Below are positions 1 through 7,648 of a stretch of 36,170 nucleotides of DNA, piece by piece (positions within the stretch are counted from its first letter, which is position 1; each line of letters opens with the position of its first letter). The stretch comes from PVC group bacterium (GTDB lineage: Bacteria > Verrucomicrobiota > Kiritimatiellia > PWTM01). The DNA is taken from contig PWTM01000225.1 in the NCBI GenBank assembly GCA_003563855.1, forward strand, positions 1-36,170, in the 5' to 3' direction. Under the pieces are notes generated by a model that was not told the origin of the DNA, ran no database searches, and worked only from the letters and a program-made list of their open reading frames with translations. The translations under genes were made by a program, and so were the position numbers.

Positions 1-243
1 GCCGGGCGGCTTCGGCGGTACGTGGGCTCCGAGCTGCCGGTACTGGTGGACCGGCCCGCCCGCTCCGGCGAGGGGCCGGCCGGCGCCGGTTGGGTGGCGC
101 GCACCCGGTTCCAGGCCCCGGAGGTCGACGGCGTCACCTGGCTTCCTGAAGGCCGCGGGCTCCGGCCCGGGCGATTCGCGCGTGCGCGGATCGGCGCGGT
201 GCGCGGCGTCGATCTCGTTGCCGCCGATGCGCGGCCTGCGTGA
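1..243 (+). CDS. rimO: Ribosomal protein S12 methylthiotransferase RimO, C-terminal end (partial)
   Basis: The open frame runs in from the left edge and stops at TGA 241-243, so only the last 80 residues are present. They match the C-terminal TRAM domain of RimO: a strand reading LPVLVDRP, then the family signature RTRFQAPEVDG, then a PGRFARARI segment and a terminal DLVA. RimO is a radical SAM enzyme that methylthiolates an aspartate of ribosomal protein S12; the TRAM domain binds the substrate. The APEVDG signature favours RimO over its paralogue MiaB. The catalytic radical SAM part lies outside the window. The gene converges on the next one, with 13 bases between the stops. Confidence 0.8.
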   Translation, partial: AGRLRRYVGSELPVLVDRPARSGEGPAGAGWVARTRFQAPEVDGVTWLPEGRGLRPGRFARARIGAVRGVDLVAADARPA

Positions 244-256
244 GCGCAGGGTCCGG

Positions 257-2182
257 TCACGAACCCCGGCGGCGTCGTCGGCCGAGCGCTTCGGCGCGCG
301 CCCGGGCCTGCGCGGCGGCCTCCTCCTCGCCGAGCGCGGCGCGCGCCTCGGCCAGCATCGCCCAGGCCTCGCGATGACGGGGGCGCCGCGCGACGACCGC
401 TTCGAGCCGCCGGGCGGCTTCGGCATGGCGGCCGATCCTGCCGAGGCTGTGCGCGCGCTGCAGCGGGGCCGAGATCATGCGTGGGGCCGCCTGTTCCACC
501 AGCCCGAGCACGTGTGCGGCCTCGCGGTGCCGTCCCATGGCGGAGAAGAAGAAGCCGGCACCAGCCAGGCGCGGCGTGAGCCGGGGCCGCCGGCCCTGCC
601 GGACCGCCGCCTCCGCCTCGCGGATGGCGGCCTCGAGCCGCGCCAGGCCGTCCGCCGATGCGTCCGCCGCGGCGTCCGCCGCGCCGGGCCGCACCAGTAC
701 GACCGTGACGCCGTCGACGTAGCCGATCTGCCAGCGGCCGGAGTTGACCATCCAGCGGGCGAGATCGGCGCCGCCGGGCCAGAGACAGGAGAGGATGGCG
801 GCGTCGAACGACCAGTCGTCCTCGAGCTCGTCCAGCGCCGCGGCCTCGCCGGCCAGCGCGCGATTGAGCGTCCGGTGGAGTTCCGGTTCGTTCAGGCCCC
901 GGCGAACATCCGCGAAGATGCGGCGTTCCGGGTGCGCCCATCGCAGGTAGCCCCCGTCGAACGGGAGGTTCAGCGCCCGTTCCGGGAATCCCTCCCGCCC
1001 GACGAACGCGGCCGCGGCGGCGGGGAACGGTTCGGTTTCCGCGTGCAGCCCGGGCCGCGCGAGGGTGCCCGCGGCACGATCGTAGGCGCCGCCGGCCAGG
1101 CCGCCGATGGAGAGCAGCGCCAGGACCGCGGCCGCGGCGGGACCGAGGCCGCGGACGGCGGGAAGCGGAAGGCGCAGGCGTGCGCGCAGCAGCTCGCCCG
1201 CGCTCCCGCCCGCGGCCTGAAGGCTCAGCGCAAGGAACGGAAGCGAGAGGACGGCGAAGAACGGCCGCAGGTAAGGCGTGCGCAGGGCGGCGATGGCCGT
1301 ACCCATGGCCAGGCCCGCGGGGATGGCCGGGAGTCGGCCCTTGTGCGCCACCAATCCGGCCGCGCCGAGCAGCAGGGCCAGGAGGAACAGGGGGGCATGG
1401 GGCAGCGAAAGGTAGAGCGGGGCCAGCGGGGAGGCGAGCGCGTCCGCCGCCGCGTCCGGCCGTGTGAGGCTGTGCCACGCGAGGCGGTGGAGCGCGATCC
1501 CGTAGGGGTTGACCAGCGTTACAACGGCCAGGCCGCCCGCCAGCGCGAGGCCGCGCATCGAGCCCGGCGCCTCGAAACCCGGTCGGCGCAGGGCAGGGGT
1601 GCGGGGCGCGCGACGCCCCAGCCAGGCCAGCAGCGCGATGGCCGGGCCGAGCAGGAAGGTGGGATGCATCTGCGTCCATAGCAGTTGGAGCGGGACCAGC
1701 AACGCCGCGAGCCGCCGGTCCGGCGGGCGATCCGCGAGCTGCCGGGCGAACAGGGCGGCCAGCAGGAGCGCCGGCGCCTGCGGGCCCGCCGGAGGGTGCG
1801 GAAGCAGAAGCCCGGCGGCCAGCAGGGCGGCGCCCGCAATGGCCGCCGGGCCGGCCCAGGCGCGGGCCGCGCGCATGAGCAGCGCGGCGGCGGCGACCAG
1901 CAGCGCGGCGTGGAGCAGCACGATCAGTGGCGCGCCGCCGATACGCCATAGCGCGAAGAGCGCGCGGTCGTAGAGCCAGGTGGCGTTGATCCAGGGCGCA
2001 TCGGCGTGCGTGAAGGTGAAGACATCGGTGCGGGGAAGCCCCGCGAGCGCGATCTGCCGGCCGGTGGCCAGGTGGCTCCAGAACGCCGGCCCGGCGATGG
2101 AACGCAGGCCGACCGCGAACAGGGTTGCGCCCGCCAGCCAGGGCACGACCGCGGTCCACCCGCGTTGCGACTCTTTGCTCAT
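257..2182 (-). CDS. Polytopic membrane protein with C-terminal TPR-like repeats
   Basis: A 641-residue protein. Residues 1-350 alternate hydrophobic alanine/leucine-rich membrane segments with short loops. An early motif (FWSHLATGRQIALAG, then DVFTFTHADAPW and WLYDRALF) resembles a family of bacterial membrane proteins distantly related to glycosyltransferase/O-antigen-ligase-type enzymes, in which such aromatic loops face the periplasm. A soluble middle region follows, and the last 100 residues carry TPR-like helices (for example GRHREAAHVLGLVEQ and GRHAEAARRLEAVVARRP). It probably acts in the inner membrane, but neither substrate nor reaction can be read from the sequence. It lies 67 bases downstream of the outer-membrane protein at 2250-2957 on the same strand and may be cotranscribed with it. 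Confidence 0.7.
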   Translation of the reverse strand: MSKESQRGWTAVVPWLAGATLFAVGLRSIAGPAFWSHLATGRQIALAGLPRTDVFTFTHADAPWINATWLYDRALFALWRIGGAPLIVLLHAALLVAAAALLMRAARAWAGPAAIAGAALLAAGLLLPHPPAGPQAPALLLAALFARQLADRPPDRRLAALLVPLQLLWTQMHPTFLLGPAIALLAWLGRRAPRTPALRRPGFEAPGSMRGLALAGGLAVVTLVNPYGIALHRLAWHSLTRPDAAADALASPLAPLYLSLPHAPLFLLALLLGAAGLVAHKGRLPAIPAGLAMGTAIAALRTPYLRPFFAVLSLPFLALSLQAAGGSAGELLRARLRLPLPAVRGLGPAAAAVLALLSIGGLAGGAYDRAAGTLARPGLHAETEPFPAAAAAFVGREGFPERALNLPFDGGYLRWAHPERRIFADVRRGLNEPELHRTLNRALAGEAAALDELEDDWSFDAAILSCLWPGGADLARWMVNSGRWQIGYVDGVTVVLVRPGAADAAADASADGLARLEAAIREAEAAVRQGRRPRLTPRLAGAGFFFSAMGRHREAAHVLGLVEQAAPRMISAPLQRAHSLGRIGRHAEAARRLEAVVARRPRHREAWAMLAEARAALGEEEAAAQARARAEALGRRRRRGS

Positions 2183-2249
2183 GCCCGTTCCCCCCTGTCC
2201 GGTCCCGCCCGGGCGAACCGCGGGCGCGCGGGGATGCGTCGGGTCGTGG

Positions 2250-2957
2250 TCAGAACCGCAACGCGAACCCGAGCGCCAAGACCGGGAAGTACCGGATCCG
2301 GCGCAATTCCCGCTCCCCGTCGCGGCGCCGTCTCTCGAGTTCGGCCTCGAAAAGCGGGTTGTCGGCCGCCAGCCCGTCGGCCGAAGCGACCAGATCGATC
2401 CGCTCGAGGAACATCACCCCGGCATCGCCGAAGAACATCCACCGCCGCCGCCCGCCCAGCGGGCGTCCGAATCCGAGCCCGGCATAGCCCACGCCGGCAT
2501 TCTTCGGGTCCGCGCGGGCCGATATCGTTCCGATCTCTTCCGGGGTCAGCGACAGGGGCCCCCATTGCCGGCGTTCCCGAGGGGTGGCGGTGCCCTCGAG
2601 GTACAGGCCGTGGTGGACCCAGCCCGCGCTGAGGCGGAAGGCGTTGCCGAACGGATGGACATCGACGAGCAGGCTGACGGGCCGCGCGCGGAAGGCCGCG
2701 TCGAAGTTCAGGTTGTCCTGCGTTGCCCGGTAGCGGACGCCGATCTGCGAGGCATGCGCCCGCACGCCGACGAACCGCGTGAGGCCGCCGGAGACCTGCA
2801 CACCGGGCCCGGTCGTGCCGACCCGCGCGCCGACCGTGACCCGTCCGCGCCGCGGCGCCGCGTCCGCGGCGACCGCGGAAAGCAGAACGAAGACGGCGGC
2901 GACCGCGCTCCCGCCGATCCCCGGCCAACCGCGTTTGCTGCTCAAACCCGCGCTCAT
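2250..2957 (-). CDS. Predicted outer-membrane beta-barrel protein
   Basis: A 235-residue protein. The ATG at 2957 was chosen over the longer ORF-track start because it gives a typical signal peptide: basic residues, then a hydrophobic AAVFVLLSAVA stretch and an ADA cleavage site. The mature part is built of alternating short amphipathic strands (VTVGARVGTTGPGVQVSGG, YAGLGFGRPLGG) and ends in ALGFALRF, with the C-terminal phenylalanine typical of BAM substrates. Length and layout fit a small eight-strand-type barrel. A charged ELERRRRDGERELRRIR segment near the end would form an outer loop or periplasmic turn. Function unknown. Confidence 0.65.
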   Translation of the reverse strand: MSAGLSSKRGWPGIGGSAVAAVFVLLSAVAADAAPRRGRVTVGARVGTTGPGVQVSGGLTRFVGVRAHASQIGVRYRATQDNLNFDAAFRARPVSLLVDVHPFGNAFRLSAGWVHHGLYLEGTATPRERRQWGPLSLTPEEIGTISARADPKNAGVGYAGLGFGRPLGGRRRWMFFGDAGVMFLERIDLVASADGLAADNPLFEAELERRRRDGERELRRIRYFPVLALGFALRF

Positions 2958-3055
2958 CGCCCGGAGCCTAGCGCGCCGGCCCGCCCGCGTCAACGCGTCG
3001 GCCCTTGCCGAAGCGGGGCGATGGCGCGAGGATGGGCCCGGGTAAGGAGGAGCTC

Positions 3056-3550
3056 GTGGATCGTGTCGCCGTCCTGATCGACGCCCGGAACGTCTTCGCG
3101 CGACCGTTGCTCGAGGCGTTTCTCGAAGCCGCCCGCGACCGCGTGGACCTCGCCGTGGCCGTCGTGGTCGAGACGCGTCCCGCAGGCTGGCGGGCGCGGC
3201 TCTGGACCGCGGCCACGGCAGGCGCCCTGCGCCGGTTCAACCCCGATGCCGCCGTGCGGTTCTGCTCCACAGGCCGGGTGCGCCGCCTTTGCCGCCGGTA
3301 CGGCGCCGTCTTCCTCCACACCCCGGCGCGGGCCGTCGCGACGCCCGCGTTCGGCGACCGGTTGCGGGGCGCGCTCCGCGCGAATGTCCTTCTCTCGATC
3401 GGCTGCCTTGTCCCGCTGCCGGGCCGCTTCATCGACGGGCGACGCGGCTCTGCCACCTGCCGCGGCCCTGGTATGCCCTCGCGGCCCCCCTGCTGCGCGG
3501 CCGCCGCTAGGGGGCGTTTTGGGCTGGACAAACAGGCGTCCGTTGGGTAG
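3056..3550 (+). CDS. Formyltransferase-like protein, apparently truncated or frameshifted
   Basis: The GTG at 3056 was chosen because it follows an excellent ribosome-binding site (taaggagg, five bases away) and begins the recognisable sequence VDRVAVLIDARN. The first 125 residues look like a Rossmann-like formyltransferase N-terminal domain, ending in ANVLLSIGCLVPLPGRFID, which resembles the strand before the substrate loop of that family. The expected asparagine/histidine motif (N-x-H-x-S-x-L-P-type) then never appears; the frame dissolves into Arg/Pro/Cys-rich sequence, while another frame gives a short stretch LPRPWYALAAPLLRGRR and a stop. This suggests a deletion or frameshift, so the gene may be dead. 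Its stop overlaps the putative pqqD promoter. Family assignment is tentative. Confidence 0.4.
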   Translation: MDRVAVLIDARNVFARPLLEAFLEAARDRVDLAVAVVVETRPAGWRARLWTAATAGALRRFNPDAAVRFCSTGRVRRLCRRYGAVFLHTPARAVATPAFGDRLRGALRANVLLSIGCLVPLPGRFIDGRRGSATCRGPGMPSRPPCCAAAARGRFGLDKQASVG

Positions 3551-3553
3551 CCA
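3525..3553 (+). promoter_or_regulatory. Putative sigma-70-like promoter for the pqqD-led operon
   Basis: TGGACA at 3525-3530 and TAGCCA at 3548-3553 with 17 bases between. The -35 matches the consensus at five of six positions; the -10 is weak but shares the TAG start seen at other promoters in this window. It overlaps the end of the preceding ORF. Confidence 0.35.
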
Positions 3554-3604
3554 CAGACTCGGGCTCGGTCCCGGTGCGTTCTTCGTCCCCGGCAACCGAG
3601 TCTG
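3554..3604 (+). promoter_or_regulatory. Hairpin in the predicted leader of the pqqD-like gene
   Basis: CAGACTCGG at 3554-3562 pairs perfectly with CCGAGTCTG at 3596-3604; CCGG segments inside could extend the stem. It lies just after the putative promoter and ends seven bases before the strong ribosome-binding site (aggggggcag) of the pqqD-like gene, so it could act as an attenuator or stability element. No T-run follows, which argues against a simple terminator. Confidence 0.4.
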
Positions 3605-3623
3605 CCAACCAGGGGGGCAGGCG

Positions 3624-3905
3624 ATGCGCTACCGACACAGCAGCGGAATTCACGGCCAGACCGTCGGCGAGGAGCGCATGCTCTTCGACGACGCGGCCGA
3701 CGCGGTTCACGTCCTCAATGGAACCGCGGCCTTTATATGGGACTGCCTTCGCAAACCCGCTTCGGCGCACGGCATCGAGGTGCGGCTGCACGAGGTGTAC
3801 GACCTGCACGACGTGCCGGACGTGTCGGACATGATCGCCCGCACACTGGCGGACTTTCTGGATCGAGGCATCATCGAGCCGGTTCCGGACGAGGGCCACC
3901 CCTGA
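3624..3905 (+). CDS. PqqD-like RiPP recognition element (RRE) protein
   Basis: A 93-residue protein with the PqqD-fold pattern: two N-terminal strands (GIHGQTVGEERMLFDD), the signature AVHVLNGTAAFIWDCL, then a helix, an acidic linker with a tyrosine-aspartate pair, and a final helix pair (DMIARTLADFLDRGIIEPV). In known RiPP pathways stand-alone PqqD or lasso B1 proteins bind the leader of the precursor and present it to the modifying enzymes. The ATG at 3624 follows AGGGGGG at 3611-3617. It is the first gene of the cluster, separated from the first precursor by an inserted MITE. Family assignment is strong; that its ligand is the FEPP leader is inferred from proximity. Confidence 0.85.
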   Translation: MRYRHSSGIHGQTVGEERMLFDDAADAVHVLNGTAAFIWDCLRKPASAHGIEVRLHEVYDLHDVPDVSDMIARTLADFLDRGIIEPVPDEGHP

Positions 3906-3914
3906 AGCGAATTC

Positions 3915-4319
3915 GGGCGCATCTCACTTCTGGCGGTCTCTGCCCGAAAGGCCTCGCGGCGGCTATCTTAGCATGTGCGCATGGCCATGCGTCGGCGCAC
4001 GAAAGGCGGACGGAGACGATTCTGCTTGCCCCGACTCGGTGGAGTTCGCGGCAAAGATAGCGTTGGAGTTCGTCTCGCCGGAGTTGTCGAGGCAATTAAC
4101 GAAGGAGGACGACCTTCAAACGCCTGGTGGGCGCTTCCGTATAGGAATGGATTCTCGTGCGGAAACGACATTGCGACCATTCTTCCCACGATTAACTACG
4201 GCGTCAACTTCCTCCTAAACTCCACCGGATCTAACGTGTCCGTCAACGTTGCCGCGAACTACATCGGCTCCCATGCCCCGTCCATGCGGGTGTTGCACCG
4301 CCCGAAGTGAGATGCGCCC
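3915..4319 (+). mobile_element. MITE-like element, copy 1 (405 bp, full length)
   Basis: The element begins GGGCGCATCTCACTTC and ends with its exact reverse complement, GAAGTGAGATGCGCCC: 16-bp perfect terminal inverted repeats. The flanking nine bases are agcgaattc on the left and ggcgaattc on the right, a target duplication with one mismatch. It is the same length as copy 2 (23526-23930) and nearly identical to it, and related to the deleted copy 3 (22311-22577). No transposase is encoded, so it would be moved in trans. Inside, a GTG-started frame of 111 codons (3975-4310) runs to a stop in the right terminal repeat; it is conserved between copies but matches nothing I recognise. Copy 1 sits between the pqqD-like gene and the first leader-peptide gene. 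Confidence 0.85.
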
Positions 4320-4335
4320 GGCGAATTCCCGGGGC

Positions 4336-4364
4336 TTGACAGACGACCGACTTAACGGTAGAGG
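4336..4364 (+). promoter_or_regulatory. Putative promoter of leader-peptide gene 1
   Basis: A perfect TTGACA at 4336-4341, 17 bases, then TAGAGG at 4359-4364. It starts just 16 bases right of the MITE end and about 58 bases before the ATG at 4422. The insertion therefore separates this transcription unit from pqqD but leaves it its own promoter. Confidence 0.5.
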
Positions 4365-4421
4365 TTGAATGTGATCGGCGTCCGGGCGTCCGGGCGTAAC
4401 GAAGAAAGGCGGGGGGTGGCC

Positions 4422-4607
4422 ATGAACAGGAAGAAGCGGTTCGAGCCGCCGGTGATCTTGACCTACCGGCGCGAGGAACTGGTCGTAGAGACCGTGTTCA
4501 CCGGAGAGGATCCGTCGGAAGTCCTGGTCAGCGATCGGTGCCTGAAAAGGGACGTCCGCCCGGCCCGGGGTTGCGCGGTTCTGGATGCCGTGCTCCGCGT
4601 CGCCTGA
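4422..4607 (+). CDS. Leader peptide 1 joined to the start of an S74 autocleavage domain
   Basis: A 61-residue product. The ATG at 4422 was chosen over the TTG of the ORF track because a purine-rich, G-rich stretch precedes it and it aligns with the starts of the other two leader peptides. Residues 1-28 are the shared leader (KKRFEPP, then EELVVETVFTG). Residues 29-36 (EDPSEVLV) form a short spacer. From residue 37, SDRCLKRDVRP matches the opening of the S74 intramolecular chaperone domain; in endosialidase tailspikes the Ser and the Lys five residues later form the self-cleavage dyad, and both are here. The frame stops at 4607 before the rest of the domain, whose pieces follow in other frames. 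Either a disrupted leader-S74 protein or a deliberately short one. Confidence 0.65.
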   Translation: MNRKKRFEPPVILTYRREELVVETVFTGEDPSEVLVSDRCLKRDVRPARGCAVLDAVLRVA

Positions 4608-4947
4608 CGGTGGCCGCGGTTCGCCTGTGAAGCGAACGCGCCGCGATGGGGTACGGCCGGTTGCCGGGATTTCCCGCGGCGCGGAGGGTGGATTTCTCCC
4701 CGAGGTTCCAGTGCCGGACGCGGCGAAGGTCTTCGCGGAACTCGGGCTCGGCACGGGGGAAGGTTCGGTTCATCCCGCGGATTCTTGCGGCATGACACTC
4801 GGCGCCCTGCAGGAGCTTCTGGTGCGGGTCGAACGCCAGCGTCGGGCGATCCACCGTCTCTCGGCCCGTGTGGACCGGCTTCGCGCGGCGGAGTCCCGCC
4901 CGGTCCCATCGGCGACCGCGCGGGGAAGGGGGGCGGCCCGGCGATGA
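4585..4947 (+). pseudogene. S74 chaperone C-terminal fragment in a shifted frame
   Basis: From about residue 45 the frame reads AAKVFAELGLGTGEGSVHPAD, then GMTLGALQELL and a coiled-coil-like VERQRRAIHRLSARVDRLRA. This aligns with the C-terminal half of the next S74 protein (FAEVFGLGGDARRIRLNDA, AIRGLHAML, then its own coiled coil). Together with the SDRxLK start in leader peptide 1 it would make one S74 domain, so the pair looks like a gene broken by a stop and a frame change around 4607-4680. Alternatively a shorter protein could start at GTG 4711 (after gagg) or ATG 4792 and be translated separately: its stop overlaps the next start in an ATGA junction, which is typical of coupled translation. 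Confidence 0.5.
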
Positions 4948-5342
4948 AGCGTCCGCAGTCCCGCACGCCGAAGGGGCCGGCCCGCACCGCGGTCGACCCG
5001 GCCGATATCCTGGAGCGGCTGGCTCGGCTTCGCATCCAGACGTGGAGTTACACCTTCGAGCCCGGGGTCCGCCACATCGGGCCGATGGCGCAGGAGTTCG
5101 CGGAGGTATTCGGCCTGGGCGGGGACGCCCGCCGGATCCGGCTGAACGACGCGATCGGTATCGCCTTTGCCGCGATCCGCGGCCTGCACGCGATGCTCGA
5201 GGAGAACGAGGCCCGGTTGACTGCGCTGCGCGCGGAACTGGAAGCGCTCCGCGGCGGCGTGCCGCGCCCGGGGCCCGGGAACATGGGCGGCGCCGGGCGC
5301 CGCGGCGGGAAGAAGCGCGCGCCTGGCGCGCCGCCCACCTGA
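4944..5342 (+). CDS. S74 (endosialidase chaperone-like) domain protein lacking the SDRxLK motif
   Basis: A 132-residue protein. Residues 17-100 fit the body of an S74 peptidase/chaperone domain: VDPADILERLARLRIQTWSY, then GVRHIGPMAQEFAEVFGLG, then the buried AIGIAFAAIRGLH helix and a C-terminal coiled coil (EENEARLTALRAELEALR). The tail is Gly/Arg/Lys/Pro-rich and probably disordered. In phage tailspikes this domain guides trimer folding and cuts itself off. Here the catalytic Ser-x4-Lys start is absent; it occurs instead at the end of leader peptide 1. The ATG at 4944 overlaps the previous stop. DUF362 begins eight bases downstream. Homology to S74 is clear; its role in this cluster is not. 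Confidence 0.7.
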   Translation: MKRPQSRTPKGPARTAVDPADILERLARLRIQTWSYTFEPGVRHIGPMAQEFAEVFGLGGDARRIRLNDAIGIAFAAIRGLHAMLEENEARLTALRAELEALRGGVPRPGPGNMGGAGRRGGKKRAPGAPPT

Positions 5343-5349
5343 GGCCGAC

Positions 5350-6177
5350 GTGCCGATGGGAGAGCCCCACGTCCGTTCGGTTGAGGTTCGGTCGCCCGCT
5401 TCGCTTCCGGAGGCGATGGCGAAACTGGTCGCCGACCTGGACCCGGGCCTCCCGGCGGAATTCGCAGGCCGGCGCGTGCTGCTGAAGGCCAACTTCAACA
5501 GCCCGCACCGCTATCCGGCGACGAGCGCGCCCGAAGCGCTCGCGGCGCTGGTCGCGCTGCTGCGCTCCGCCGGGGCGGCGGAGATTCGCATCGGGGACAG
5601 TTGCGGACTGCGCTGGGCGCCGGCGGCGCGCGTGGCCGAGGCCCTGGGTGTGCCGGCGCTCGCCGCGCGGCTGGGCGTGGAATGGGTCGATTTCGATGCC
5701 GGCCCCTGGGTGGACGTGCCGGTCGGCGGGCGCTTCTTCCCGAAGGTCCGCCTCGCGGAGGCGGCGGTCCGGGCCGAGTGCATCGTCTACTGCTGCTGCG
5801 TGAAGACGCATCCGGCGGCCCGCTTCTCGGCGAGCCTGAAGCATGCGATCGGGTTCCTCGCGCCCGAGCAGCGCGCGGCGATGCACCGCGGTGACATGGC
5901 GGAGCGGATCGCGGAGATCAACGCCGCGGTCACGCCCCGCCTCGTCGTGGCCGACGCCCGCAAGTGCTTCGCGGCCGGCGGTCCCGCGGTCGGCTGGGTA
6001 CGGCGGTCGGGCCTGCTGCTGGCCTCGGCCGACCGGGTCGCGCTGGACTGCGAAGCCGTGCGCATCCTGCGCGGGTTCCGTCCGCGGCTGCACCGGTTGG
6101 CGGCCGATCCCGAGGACGAGCCGCAGATCCGCGCGGCCCGTGCGCTGCGCCTCGCCCCGGCGGGCGGCGGCTCGTGA
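5350..6177 (+). CDS. DUF362 family protein
   Basis: A 275-residue protein with the DUF362 pattern: an early strand VLLKANFNSPHRYPATSA, then a Rossmann-like ALVALLRSAGAAEIRIGDSCG, a central CCCVKTHPAARFSASLKHAIG and a late aspartate region (VVADARKCFAAGGP). Members often carry a ferredoxin domain; this one does not, but has a notable Cys triplet (residues 139-141). The biochemical activity of DUF362 is unsettled. The track start is a GTG at 5350, with gagg just upstream; an ATG two codons later is possible. The stop overlaps the GTG of the radical SAM gene (GTGA), so the two are translationally coupled and probably act together. Confidence 0.75.
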   Translation: MPMGEPHVRSVEVRSPASLPEAMAKLVADLDPGLPAEFAGRRVLLKANFNSPHRYPATSAPEALAALVALLRSAGAAEIRIGDSCGLRWAPAARVAEALGVPALAARLGVEWVDFDAGPWVDVPVGGRFFPKVRLAEAAVRAECIVYCCCVKTHPAARFSASLKHAIGFLAPEQRAAMHRGDMAERIAEINAAVTPRLVVADARKCFAAGGPAVGWVRRSGLLLASADRVALDCEAVRILRGFRPRLHRLAADPEDEPQIRAARALRLAPAGGGS

Positions 6178-7616
6178 ACGTCGCGCTCGTCGAGCTCGCG
6201 CCGCGTTCGCGCCTGCTGCGGGTTCCGCTCTGGTGGCCGGTCTACCTGCCCCAGCTCGCGGCCGTGCTGCGCGCCGGCGGGCACGCGGTCGAGATCCTGG
6301 AGCCGTGGGCGGACGGACCGGAGAGCGCCGCGCCGGAGCGGCTTTCCCGCGCGCTGCGCACGCGGCCGCCGGACCTGGTCGTCTTCGACGCCGGGGCGGA
6401 AGGGTGGGGCGCCCTGCGCGCCTGCGCCCGCGCAGCCCGGGCGACGGCGCCGTCCGCCCGATTGCTGGCCGGCGGCCGGTACGTTTCGCCGTGGCCGGCC
6501 GGCATCCTGGAACACGCGCCGGAATTGGATGCCTCGCTCGTCGGCGAGTCCGAACGCGCCGTCGAGGCGCTGGCGGACGGCGCCCCGCCGGCGTCGGTGG
6601 CCGGGGTCCACGTCCGCGGCGCCACGGCCGCGCAACCTTCGGCGCCGGTGCCCGATCTCGATGCGCTGCCGTTCCCGGCCTGGGATCTCCTGGACCTGCC
6701 GTACTACGCGCGGCGGACGCCGCGCGTGATCCCCTGCCTCCCGCTCCGGACCGCGACGTTGCAGAGCGCGCGCGGGTGCTCGGGCGCGTGCCGCTTCTGC
6801 GTCGAGGGCCGCCTGCACGCGCGGCCGCACCGGTTTCACGGCGCGGCCTACGTGGTCGAGGCGGTGGAACGGCTGGCGGTCACCCACGGCATCGAGGCGC
6901 TGTACTTCTCCGACGAGAGCTTCCTCGCCGACCGCGCGCGCGTCGCCGGGCTCTGCGAGGCCCTGTTGCGGAGCCCGGTCGCGCGGCGGCTGCGCTGGGC
7001 GGCCCAGGTGCGCGCGGACACGGTGGATGCCGAAATCCTGGCGCTGATGCGCCGGGCCGGCTGCGTCCAGCTCGAGTTCGGCGTCGAGAGCGGATCGGAC
7101 CGGATGCTGGCCGCCCTGGGCAAGGGGCTCGATGCCGCGCGGAACCGCACCGCGCTGCGGCTTGCGCGCGCAGCCGGCATTCGCTCGCTGGCCTACGTCA
7201 TGGTGGGCCTGCCGGACGAGACGCGCGAGGATCTCGCATGCACCCGCCGGTTCCTCGCCGAGGCCCGTCCGGATGTCGTCCGCCTCAACCCGTACATGAT
7301 CCTCCCCGGCACCCCGCTGGCGGGCCGGCTGGCGGCGGAAGGCCGAATTCCGCCGGACGGACCCGGCGGCGCCGATCGGGCGCTGACCGCGTTGTCCGGC
7401 GAGGCGACGAACGTCACCGCGATGCCACTCGGGGAGCTGCGTGCGGCGGTCCGACAGCTCGAACGCGAGGCGGTGCTCGCCCGGCTCGCGCGGGATTTCC
7501 TCGTTCACAATCCGCCCTGGGCGCTGGCGCGCTACTTCCGGGTGCGCGCGGTGCCGGCCTGGATCCGGCACAGGCGGCGCGGGCCGGGCGCGCGACCGGC
7601 GCCACTCCGCGGCTGA
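6174..7616 (+). CDS. B12-binding-type radical SAM protein
   Basis: A 480-residue protein started at the GTG overlapping the DUF362 stop; the ORF-track start is 70 codons too early, inside DUF362. Residues 1-150 form a cobalamin-binding-like Rossmann domain (LPQLAAVLRAGGHAVEILEPW, LLAGGRYVSPWP) without the DxHxxG cobalamin ligand motif, as in many relatives. The radical SAM core follows with the cluster motif CSGACRFC (C-x3-C-x2-C), the GVESGSD strand and a VMVGLPDET strand. The C-terminal part resembles B12-binding radical SAM oxidoreductases/methyltransferases. In this operon it is the best candidate for a peptide-modifying enzyme, perhaps C-methylation or crosslinking, but the reaction is not readable. 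Confidence 0.8.
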   Translation: MNVALVELAPRSRLLRVPLWWPVYLPQLAAVLRAGGHAVEILEPWADGPESAAPERLSRALRTRPPDLVVFDAGAEGWGALRACARAARATAPSARLLAGGRYVSPWPAGILEHAPELDASLVGESERAVEALADGAPPASVAGVHVRGATAAQPSAPVPDLDALPFPAWDLLDLPYYARRTPRVIPCLPLRTATLQSARGCSGACRFCVEGRLHARPHRFHGAAYVVEAVERLAVTHGIEALYFSDESFLADRARVAGLCEALLRSPVARRLRWAAQVRADTVDAEILALMRRAGCVQLEFGVESGSDRMLAALGKGLDAARNRTALRLARAAGIRSLAYVMVGLPDETREDLACTRRFLAEARPDVVRLNPYMILPGTPLAGRLAAEGRIPPDGPGGADRALTALSGEATNVTAMPLGELRAAVRQLEREAVLARLARDFLVHNPPWALARYFRVRAVPAWIRHRRRGPGARPAPLRG

Positions 7617-7648
7617 CGAATGCAGGCGGCATCGCTATCGTCCGGACG

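Noticed and set aside
182-1681. Plus-strand ORF of 499 codons containing RFEPPGGF, similar to the leader motif
   Set aside because: It is the antisense shadow of the membrane/TPR gene at 257-2182. The resemblance stops after four residues and no VETAFTG end follows.
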